DNA of 64,000 nt, from positions 238,059 to 302,058 of the forward strand of contig CAJHNH020008537.1 of NCBI GenBank assembly GCA_905116865.2, written 5' to 3'. The translations under genes and the position numbers were made by a program. Positions 27,501 through 39,500 of this stretch are shown in pieces. The notes beneath the pieces are model-generated. The model was given only the letters and a program-made list of their open reading frames with translations, did no database searches and had not been told where the DNA came from. Positions within the stretch are counted from its first letter, which is position 1; each line of letters begins with the position of its first letter. The stretch is from Candidula unifasciata. Its lineage: Eukaryota; Mollusca; Gastropoda; Stylommatophora; Geomitridae.

Positions 27501-30500
27501 CCGATTTTACATCTCTCTTGAATACCCCTTGGGCCTCTGATGCTAAACCCCTTGGGACTCGAAGAGTTAATACGATAAAAATAATAAGTGACCTAAGACA
27601 TATTGGAGTAACTGGCCAGATTTATATACTATTATTAAGTTAACACTAGTTAAATCATTCATGGTTTGGTAATCATATACAGTACATGATAATATATGAT
27701 GTGGTGGTTGGGACTGAAAGAGTTAAGCGCCCTTTAGTGTGTTTAACTTGTTGCTATGTGCTCAGGGATCTCCATGGTATTGCACACTTCTTTGAGAAGA
27801 TAAGACCTGTACTCTAGAATCACATGCTAACCAGCTAAAACCAATCACTAGGAAATATCCAGGGAAGTAAAGACAGCTGGCAGAAAATTGACCACATCAT
27901 TCAGTAAGTGTTGATTCATCTCTAAAGTTAGAGTTAATGCCAATTATTCATTAATGCTCCATGGTGGGAAAAGAATCCTTTACTTCTGTGGTAGTATGCA
28001 TGTATTTGTTCTGTATGGCATTAAATGACTAGAGCTTTTTCTAGTCAGTATGGTGAATAGGAAGGTGTACTGTTTTTAGTCTTGGCAATTTTTTGCATCT
28101 GACAAAAATTAGCTATGACATTTTCCTCTGTATGTAAACTGAAAGGAAATAGTTTTGTTACCCAGCTATTGGATTGAGAGCAGTAATTTAACTGTGCCCA
28201 GCATGGTTTTTATTGTGAACAACTGATTCAGAGATTTTGGCAATCAGTTTGTTTCCAGAGAACTGGTGATGCCTTATGCGATGAACTGTGTAATCTGTTG
28301 TAACTGCTGCTTGCATCAACGATGAACTGTGTAATCTGTTGTAACTGCTGCTTGCATCAACGATGAACTGTGTAATCTGTTGTAACTGCTGCTTGCATCA
28401 ACGATGAACTGTGCTTGCATCAACTTGCATCAACGAACTGTGTAATCTGTTGTAACTGCTGCTTGCATCAACGATGAACTGTGTAATCTGTTGTAACTGC
28501 TGCTTGCATCAACGATGAACTGTGTAATCTGTTGTAACTGCTGCTTGCATCAATGATGAACTGTGTAATCTGTTGTAACTGCTGCTTGCATCAACGATGA
28601 ACTGTGTAATCTGTTGTAACTGCTGCTTGCATCAACGATGAACTGTGTAATCTGTTGTAACTGCTGCTTGCATCAACGATGAACTGTGTAATCTGTTGTA
28701 ACTGCTGCTTGCATCAACGATGAACTGTGTAATCTGTTGTAACTGCTGCTTGCATCAACGATGAACTGTGTAATCTGTTGTAACTGCTGCTTGCATCAAC
28801 GATGAACTGTGTAATCTGTTGTAACTGCTGCTTGCATCAATGATGAACTGTGTAATCTGTTGTAACTGCTGCTTGCATCAACGATGAACTGTGTAATCTG
28901 TTGTAACTGCTGCTTGCATCAACGATGAACTGTGTAATCTGTTGTAACTGCTGCTTGCATCAACGATGAACTGTGTAATCTGTTGTAACTGCTGCTTGCA
29001 TCAACGATGAACTGTGTAATCTGTTGTAACTGCTGCTTGCATCAACGATGAACTGTGTAATCTGTTGTAACTGCTGCTTGCATCAACGATGAACTGTGTA
29101 ATCTGTTGTAACTGCTGCTTGCATCAACGATGAACTGTGTAATCTGTTGTAACTGCTGCTTGCATCAACGATGAACTGTGTAATCTGTTGTAACTGCTGC
29201 TTGCATCAACGATGAACTGTGTAATCTGTTGTAACTGCTGCTTGCATCAACGATGAACTGTGTAATCTGTTGTAACTGCTGCTTGCATCAACGATGAACT
29301 GTGTAATCTGTTGTAACTGCTGCTTGCATCAACGATGAACTGTGTAATCTGTTGTAACTGCTGCTTGCATCAACGATGAACTGTGTAATCTGTTGTAACT
29401 GCTGCTTGCATCAACGATGAACTGCATATCAAGTGTCAGACTGTTTGTGATTGCAGTTCCCTGTGTCCTGCTTTATGCATGTGTGTGGTGTTGGATTTGC
29501 ATTTAAAACTGCCGTCTGTGCCATTTTGCTTTCACATGGGACACTAGTAGACATTCTGTGTGTTGTGTGTGTGGGGATCTTGCTGCAAAGGATACACATG
29601 GTCTCTACAATACTGGCCAGTTTTTATGTTCAGGAAAAGAGGAAAATCAGGCCTGACTTTTATTTATTCTGCTGGTGACACTGGCCTGTGACTCTCATGC
29701 CTTCCTGCAGTACAGTATAGCACTTTCGTTGAGAAAGATGGAATAGTTCTAACAAAAAAATATCTGGGAAGTTTTAAAAAATTTTTTTTGTTTGAATTTG
29801 TACTGTATCATTTACAGGACGCTTCTAGACCCAACACCAGCACTTGTTGGCTGTTTGTGATTTCACTAGGCAGTTTTAATTTCATAGTTTGCCATTGCTT
29901 TCTAAATGGTTGACTGTCAGCACAACTGTTGAAACTAACACAAGGCTGTCTGCTGCCTCATCATCAGCAGCTAGAATCTAACCCAGCACCATAGAAATAG
30001 AAAGTGCATTTGCAACACCTTAGCCACAGATGATGACTATCAATGTAACGTTGCACATTGCTGATGTTTGGCTCTTTTGTTTTGACACGCACACACACCC
30101 AGGGTGATATTTTGACTGGTGTCGCGGGTAACAAGGTCACATCTGCTAAACAAGCTATGAAGAATCTCAAGTGGGCCAAAGACAGGTCAGATGGATGTCT
30201 GTATGTCTTCTTTAATTTTATCTGTCCTAATATGTCACATTAACTCATCTATCCTAGCTTTTCCATAAAGTCTTTCTCTCTGAGTCACACTAAGCCACTC
30301 TATCCTAGCTCCTACTTTCACTCTTTCTTTCTATCCAGCCAGTTGTCACATGAAGTCCTCGTGGCTCTTACTTTCACTCTTTCTTTCTATCCAGCCAGTT
30401 GTCACATGAAGTCCTCCTGGTTCTTAATTTCACTTCTTTCTTTCCCAGCCAGTTGTCACATGAAGTCCTCCTGGTTCTTAATTTCACTACTTTCTTTCCC

Positions 30501-33500
30501 AGCCAGTAGTCACATGAAGTCCTCCTGGTTCTTACTTTAACTCTTTATTTCTATTTAGCCAGTTGTCACATGAAGTCCTCCTGGTTATTAATTTCACTTT
30601 TTTCTTTCCCAGCCAGTTGTCACATGAACTCCTCTTAGTTGTTACTGTCACTCTTTCTCTCTGTCTCAGCCTCTTATCACAATAACTGTTGATCCCAGCC
30701 TAGCTCTTTAACTCTTTTTGTCTGTCACAGCCACTTATCACAATAACTGTTGATCCTATTCTAGCTCTTTAACTCTTTTTGTCTGTCACAGCCACTTATC
30801 ACAATAACTGTTGATCCTATCCTAGCTCTTTAACTCTTTTTGTCTGTCACAGCCACTTATCACAATAACTGTTGATCCCAGCCTAGCTCTTTAACTCTTT
30901 TTGTCTGTCACAGCCACTTATCACAATAACTGTTGATCCTATCCTAGCTCTTTAACTCTTTTTGTCTGTCACAGCCACTTATCACAATAACTGTTGATCC
31001 TATTCTAGCTCTTTAACTCTTTTTGTCTGTCACAGCCACTTATCACAATAACTGTTGATCCTATTCTAGCTCTTTAACTCTTTTTGTCTGTCACAGCCAC
31101 TTATCACAATAACTGTTGATCCTATCCTAGCTCTTTAACTCTTTTTGTCTGTCACAGCCACTTATCACAATAACTGTTGATCCTATCCTAGCTCTTTAAC
31201 TCTTTTTGTCTGTCGCAGCCACTTATCACAATAAGCAGTTCCATTCTTGTTCTCACTTTAGCTCAGCTCATTCATGTATTTGTATATTTAAGAACGTTTG
31301 TGTATGTTTGTATGAGTGTATGTTGGTGTACCTATGAGTATGTGTATGAGTGAGTATATGAGAGTAGTTAGATGTAGTTTCCTCTCTTTTGCTAGTTGAA
31401 TAGCTTGTGTCACATTGTGTCCTTTCTTTGTATAATCCGATATTTATGTGATCTTTATATTGTGTTTTTTCATGGAATTCATGTTGATTTAATTTGATTT
31501 GATTCAAAAACCGACATCACAGCACTCCGAGCATTCTCATATTCTCTCTGTCCCCATTTTCAGCAGCCAGTGAAGAGTTCCGATACTAATGGTGCCAGTA
31601 GCATTCTGATTAAACGTCCGTCTTGCCTTTCCTCTGAGCTCAAGCATCAGAACCTCTTGTCACTCCCCCCCCCCCCCCCCCTTCATCAATCTCACCAGAC
31701 TGTGGGGATCCATCTGCTCCTCCGAACTGGAATTCATGTTATCAGAAACAACTGTTTTGGAGTTTTGCACCAAAAGACAGAAATATTGCAAGGTGGCTGG
31801 AAACCACACCACAATATGTCATCCACTATTTTAATGACGAACGCAAAGAAGAAGATATTTGTATATGCTCAACTATCTTTGTCTACATTGCTGCCTAAAT
31901 ATTTGTGTGATTCCACCCCTTGAAGTGAGTTTTCACCAAGAGAGATCAGGTTATATTTGCTTCATTGATTCTCATTTCTTGACACAGAATTCTTCATTAT
32001 CTGTGTCTGCCTTCACAAGGGCAGCTGGCATGTTATTTTGTGGTTTTAAGCTAGGCTGCAGTATCTACTTTTCAGCCCCATACATCTGATTTCAGCTGAT
32101 TCCTAATTAGTTGCCTTTGCAGACTGCTTTTAAAGGCCTCTGTGGCTTAGTCCTTGCGAATACTTTTTGCCAGGGGTATTGAGATCCGCTCATTCAGGAA
32201 GCAATGGCAAACTACTGAAGGTAAAACCAAGAAAGCCAAAAAAATGATGGTATTGGTTCTGCAACTTCCTGCAAAGGATCTGTAACCAGCTAACTGTTAA
32301 GGGGACAGTGAACCTGTCCTAACCCCCCTCCTCCCCTCTTTTTCCCCCCAATCTAACAAAATAGGATCTTGGAATCCAAACGGGGAATATTCTTGATCGA
32401 TTCTCGTTGTCTTGAGGTTGACTTGAGTTGTGTACAATTGTTGCAGAATTCAGATCCAGGTTGAAAGGCCTGGCATTGAGTTGTCCACACCAGCCTCAAC
32501 AAAAGATGATATATCTCTGGTTCCACAAGTGAGTTATCTGTTGGTTGTGATATCATATCTTCTTCTTCTCCTCCTTCTTCATTTTATTCTTCTTCTTCAT
32601 CTTCTTCTTCTTTTTATTTTTCTTCTTCTCCTGCTCCTGCACCTCTTCCTCCTCCTCCCTCTTCTTTTTTATTTTTCTTCTATATACATGTATATGTTGT
32701 GAATTTTTATCATTTGGAATACTTATCATTTGTTTTACAATTGATCATTTAAATTAATGATTTATTATTAATACAGATTGATCGTTATTTTACATTTAAA
32801 ACCAATTCTGATTTATCATTTGTGTGATAGAGGTGTTAAATGTTAGCATGACATATTGGTTATCAATGTGAAAGTTTTATTTAAGCAAAGAAGTCATAAA
32901 CAGTAGATTACCCAACTTATCGCCTCACATACTTGGTGTATGGACGTGCCATTGACCAGGCGAGATCCAAATGATGTCTGTGAATCTGCAACCATGACCA
33001 GACTGCAAAAACAGTATGTTAAAAGGGTTGGCCAAACAAGAGCACTATGCAAGAAACCAAAGAAGAGTTAGTTAGTTAGTCCACAGATTATCCTCATTGC
33101 ACGTCGAACCACTCAGTCCATAAGTGCTCGGATCCCCTCCTCAGTAAATCCTGCAGCGTGTAGTAGCTAACGACACCAGTTCTGTGCTGGTTTATTATTT
33201 TTCTTTGACTACCCGCATAGTGTTCTTGTTTGGCGACACCCCATTTAAGATGTTGTAATTGCAGTCTGACCATGGTTGCAGATTCACAGTTCTCAGTTGG
33301 TTCACGTCTTAATTAACTCTCTTAGAGCATTCAGTATATCAGCCTGGTCTATGGCTTGTCACCAAAGAAGAATTAGAAACCATACAACAGCAGCTGCAGG
33401 ATTTACTGTGGAGGGAATCCAAGCACTTGTTCACTGAATGATTTGACCTCCCTTGGAGAAAATATGTCGACTAGTTAGATATCAACATCATGTGTTTACT

Positions 33501-36500
33501 ACAGTCACTTTTTTATCTTTATGTTTTCTCTAGAGCCTGTTCTGCCTTTCTGCATCAGATTGTGAAGAAGCAGTACTTGCTTGTTTTGGTGTGTGCTATG
33601 TAGATGCTTGTTTTCTGTGTTTCTGATATTCCGTCTGTCCCACATTTGCATAGGCCACCTCTTATTTCTGCTTTCATTGTGTCTGACAGAACTCTCTGTG
33701 ACGCACAGTCTTGTCATAGTCATGTCCAAACAATGTGATTACTACTTGTTACTACATGAACAATTATTTGTTACTTATTTCCTAGTACAATTGTCCAACC
33801 CATTCATGCTCTGTCCTGCGATGTGACAGCCAGCCTCAGTGTCTCTATGCTCATCGTGCCAACATTCTGTAGCTGACTCCTTTGTCTCTGCATCTCTGGA
33901 ACACAGCACATTCAGTATGTCTGCCCTGTCCATACTTCTTCCTCTACCAGCCACTGCAGACATGGCCGGTCTGTCAGCTCTCTCATTTCCTTTCACCCCG
34001 GCATATCCTGGCGTGTGCAACCAAGATAGTTTCTTCAGGCAGGACTGCTGTCTTCCCATTCTAGTCAGAGTTTGCCAGTTTGGATCCTCTTAAGCATACT
34101 CATAGAGTCTGTCACTATCAATGCATGATTTGCTTTCTGTTCTGCCAGCCCTGGCCCCCGTGACAGCTGCTATCTCTATTGTCATGCTAGAAGTAGTTCA
34201 ATTGAATTACTGACTTTACTGTCCTGTCAGTCCCCTGTGCTGTTTAATCCCACCAAGACCACACCTCACGAATCACTGGTCAAATATGTTCGAGGATGAG
34301 AGCCCTTATTTCTGTATTAGCAGCTGTTTGGCTCCATTCTCTACAATACCTGCTCGGGGTTAGGATCTTCTTCTTCTTCTTCTTCTTATAGTCCATGCCG
34401 TGCAGCATTGGTAGTCATGTCATAAATGAAACAATGCACAAATTGTTGTTTGTTGGTACAGAAAGCCAGCAGCTGGCACAATGGATGCATGCCTGAGAAA
34501 ACCCTGGATACTGAGGTGCTCCCAAACTCTAGCACCAACTCATCAGCTCCTTCACAGTTCAGTACAGGGTCACCCAAATTCAGAAGTCAGGTCAAGGAGG
34601 TAAGAAAGGAGAGGGCGGAGTGTGAAAGGGGATTTTGCAAAGGATTGAATAAAGGGAAGGGGAAGGGCAGAGTGGGAATGGAGATTGTGCAAACGATTGG
34701 AATAAAGGGAAGAGAGAGACTGTGTGGAAGATGGTGGACATGTGTTGTCGTAGGGAGGGGAGAGTCATGATTATGTGGGAGAAAGTGATGAGTGGGAAAT
34801 AGAACAGAGTCATGGGGTGAGGTTAAGATTGCATGAAGACAGAAGTAGAATGGGAAAAGGTGTTGATAGAAAGTTGCGATTGTATGGAAGATGGAAGAAA
34901 AGTGTGTGAGGCTCAAGTTGTGTGGGAGATGGAAGAAAGATGTGGAGTGGGAAATGGAAGAAAAATGTAAGCTGAGCTCAGATTGTAAATCAGATGGAAA
35001 AAAGATGTGGATTGGGAGGTGAGATTGAATGGGAGCTTAGCAAGAAGTGATGTTTTGTTGGATTGTAAAAGGGAAGAGGTGGAGATGCAGAATGGTATTG
35101 TTAGAAAAAGGATTCGAGTGGAAATTCTGTTGAATATTGAAAGACAGAGAGCATGGGGGTGAAGATAATAAGAAGATAAGAAAAAAACTTCAATTGTAGT
35201 ATTGTCGTAAGGACTGTTTTCTGAGTGTTGTAGTAAGGACTATTTTATTAGTATTGTAGTAAGGACTATTTTCTGAATGTTGTAGTAAGGACTGTTTACT
35301 GAATGTTGTAGTAAGGACTATTTTCTGAGTCTCGGAGTAAGGACTGTTTTCTGAGTATTGTAGTAAGGACTATTACCTGAATGTTGTAGTAAGGACAATT
35401 ATTTGAGTGTTGTAGTAAGGACTATTTTCTGAGTGGTGTAGTAAAGACAATTTTCTGTGTGTTGTAGTAAGGACTATTTTCTGAGTGTTGTACTAAGGAA
35501 AATTTTATGAGTGTTGTAGTAAGGATTATTTTCTGAGTTTTGTAGTAAGGACTATTTTCTGAGTGTTGTAGTAAGGACTATTTTCTGAGTGTTGTAGTAA
35601 GGACTATTTTCTGAGTGTTGTAGTAAGGACTATTTTCTGAGTGTTGTAGTAAGGACAATTATCTGAGTGTCTCGGAATAAGGACTGTTTTCTGAGTGTTA
35701 AAGTAAAGACTGTTACCTGAGTGTTGTAGTAAGGACTATTTGTAAAATAAGTATAGCAGAGTTAGGGTTGGTATTGTGTAAAAAAGGGGAGAGGGAGCTG
35801 AGATTGCATAGAAGAGAAAGAAGGAGTTAGGATTGTAAAGAAGATTCAGACAGAGAGCATGGGGGTGAAGATAATAAGAAGATAAGAAAATAACTTCAAT
35901 TGTAGTGTTGTCGTAAGGACTGTTTTCTGAGTGTTGTAGTAAGGACTATTTTATTAGTATTGTAGTAAGGACTATTTTCTGAATGTTGTAGTAAGGACTG
36001 TTTACTGAATGTTGTAGTAAGGACTATTTTCTGAGTCTCGGAGTAAGGACTGTTTTCTGAGTATTGTAGTAAGGACTATTACCTGAATGTTGTAGTAAGG
36101 ACAATTATTTGAGTGTTGTAGTAAGGACTATTTTCTGAGTGGTGTAGTAAAGACAATTTTCTGTGTGTTGTAGTAAGGACTATTTTCTGAGTGTTGTACT
36201 AAGGAAAATTTTATGAGTGTTGTAGTAAGGATTATTTTCTGAGTTTTGTAGTAAGGACTATTTTCTGAGTGTTGTAGTAAGGACTATTTTCTGAGTGTTG
36301 TAGTAAGGACTATTTTTTGAGTGTTGTAGTAAGGACTATTTTCTGAGTGTTGTTTTAAGGACAATTATCTGAGTGTCTCGGAGTAAGGACTGTTTTCTGA
36401 GTGTTGAAGTAAAGACTGTTACCTGAGTGTTGTAGTAAGGACTATTTGTAAAATAAGTATAGCAGAGTTAGGGTTGGTATTGTGTAAAAAAGGGGAGAGG

Positions 36501-39500
36501 GAGCTGAGATTGCATAGAAGAGAAAGAAGGAGTTAGGATTGTAAAGAAGATTCAGACAGAGAGCATGGGGGTGAAGATAATAAGAAGATAAGAAAATAAC
36601 TTCAATTGTAGTGTTGTCGTAAGGACTGTTTTCTGAGTGTTGTAGTAAGGACTATTTTATTAGTATTGTAGTAAGGACTATTTTCTGAATGTTGTAGTAA
36701 GGACTGTTTACTGAATGTTGTAGTAAGGACTATTTTCTGAGTCTCGGAGTAAGGACTGTTTTCTGAGTATTGTAGTAAGGACTATTACCTGAATGTTGTA
36801 GTAAGGACAATTATTTGAGTGTTGTAGTAAGGACTATTTTCTGAGTGGTGTAGTAAAGACAATTTTCTGTGTGTTGTAGTAAGGACTATTTTCTGAGTGT
36901 TGTACTAAGGAAAATTTTATGAGTGTTGTAGTAAGGATTATTTTCTGAGTTTTGTAGTAAGGACTATTTTCTGAGTGTTGTAGTAAGGACTATTTTCTGA
37001 GTGTTGTAGTAAGGACTATTTTCTGAGTGTTGTAGTAAGGACTATTTTCTGAGTGTTGTTTTAAGGACTGTTTTCTGAGTGTTGTAGTAAGGACTATTTT
37101 CTGAGTGTTGTAGTAAGGACAATTATCTGAGTGTCTCGGAGTAAGGACTGTTTTCTGAGTGTTGAAGTAAAGACTGTTACCTGAGTGTTGTAGTAAGGAC
37201 TATTTGTAAAATAAGTATAGCAGAGTTAGGGTTGGTATTGTGTAAAAAAAGGGAGAGGGAGCTGAGATTGCATAGAAGAGAAAGAAGGAGTTAGGATTGT
37301 AAAGAAGATTGGAGTGTGAGGGGATTGCTTAGAAGAGAGGATTAGGAGTTGTGATTGTCTAGAAAAAAGGAGTGTGAGTGGGGATTGTCTAGTCAAGAAG
37401 AGTGTGAGTTGGTATTGTCTAGAAGAGAGAAGTGGGAGTTTGGATTGTCTAGCAGAGAGAAGTGTGAGAGGATTGTGCAGAAAGAGATGGTTTAGGATTG
37501 TGTAGAAGAGGGGAGTTGGCATTGAAATGTTTAGAAGGCTGGAGTGTAAATTAAAATACATGTGGAGTGGGAATAGAATGATAAAAAAAAACAGATGGAG
37601 CTAAAGTAGAGATGGCTTAGATGATGTGAACATGAGGTTTCTACTAGACTACAAGAAACAAAATGGTCTTTTTTAGTGTATAAAATAGTCACTGAATATC
37701 TTATCTTAAAGTCCATGCCATGTATCGTTTGTAGTCATATCTATCCACGATCTTCTGTCTCCTTGCATACTTTCAGTCAACATGGACACAAACTGTCCTC
37801 CATGCCGTAATGTCACACTGTCCAGCATCTTCTCTCTCAGTCTCCCTCTGCCTTTCTTCCCCTCCACCTTTCCCACTGTCACAATGTACTCTAGGTTTCT
37901 CCTTCTCATAACCTGACCAAAGAATGTAGATTGTCTCCTTCTGATGTGGGCAGCTAGTTCTCTCCATGAGTCTTTCACGTCATCTTTATGACTAATTTTA
38001 TCCCCTCCTTTCCCACGCTATTCTGAACACATCTGTAAAAGCACATTTCCACAGCTTCAAAATAACATTTCACTAATTGTCCATGATTTACTTCTTTGTA
38101 TCAGGAAAGGATTTATATAGCTTTTAAGAATTCTTTTTGGCGTCTCTTTTGACAAGGAAAGATTGCAGAGAATGTGTTTTGCATAGACCTAGCTCATAAA
38201 GAGACCCATCACTGTTTCTCTGTGTATGCTGATGTTGCTGTTTCTGGGTCTGCAGGGACAGCAGCAGCAGGTGCTCTCTGAGGGGAGAAGAACAACATTC
38301 AGAACTGCTTCAGTGGTGAGTCTGTGCACTGTCCTCTTGTGTGGCTGGCTTTTGTGTTCAAGCCATTGCTTGGTTAGTTGATTGGTGTCTGTGTTGTTAG
38401 ATGGTGGATTGGTTAATTGATGTGTGGATTACTGATCACTGTGTGGCTTGGCTGGTTGATTGGTTGATTAGTATGTAGGTTGTTTGATGATAGGTTGGTT
38501 GTATTATGTGGCTGGGTTAGGTAATTGGTGTGTTGGTTGTTCGATGAGTGATTGTTTTGTGAATTCATTGGCTGATTCCTAAGTTGGTTATTCAGGTGAT
38601 AGGTTACCAATTCAGTGGTTGATTTGTGCATGCATGATTTGGTTGGTTGAGAATTGGGTTTGAGCGTTTGTTGAGTAATTAGTGTGTGGGTGGGTTGGCT
38701 TGTTTAGGTGATGGCTTCGAAATTTGTTTGGGTTGTGGGTTGGTTGGATGATTTATTTGCATGTCTTGCACAACAGAGGAAACCCATGCTGCCCACATCT
38801 AGGCCAGTTTACAAGGACTTACAACAATTAACTCCTGCTTCTCGATTTGTAGGGCCAGAAATTAAGTTCATCTTCTCCATTTACATTATCATTCTGCATT
38901 CTCTGCTTCTGTCACACCAGAACCCACAGTGGAACCACAAGTTCATCTTCTCTGTGGATTCGTCTGTCAGCTACCTCAACATCTGCCTGTGGAGTAAGGG
39001 GGGTGACCGCACAGACAAGTCAGAGATGATCAGTTCCACCAAGCAGGATGTCCTCTTGGGTTATGTAAGTTTGCCTCATATAATTATTTTAAAAGCTTTC
39101 CTGTACTGATGGTGCTAGTTGATTCAAAGTTTGGATGTGGTTGTTCCTGTGGGCAGAAAATTGTCCAGACCCTCGGCTCACTCCTAGCAGCTGAATCATT
39201 TCCAGACATGGAGATCTTGAAGTGAAAAAGCATCTATTTTCACACAGCACAAAATCATAACACATGGGATGTCTTAGAAAAGTTGCCAGAAGACAAGATG
39301 TAGAATTAGGACTAAAGAACCTGAGGAAGTCTAGGACTTAAACCAGTAATACATTTCATTAAAGAACAATGGATGAGATAGTTCAGCCATCTGAAGAGAT
39401 TGCCATGGTACCAGCTCCCACAGAGAACCATGCTGAAGAATTGCACTGAACACAGAGCAAGAGAAAGACTATACAAACGATGCAAGGGCAGCATCCACAC

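Noticed and set aside
28262..29425. CRISPR-like regularly spaced repeats
   Set aside because: Units abut with no unique spacers, and the sequence is an intron of a eukaryotic gene.
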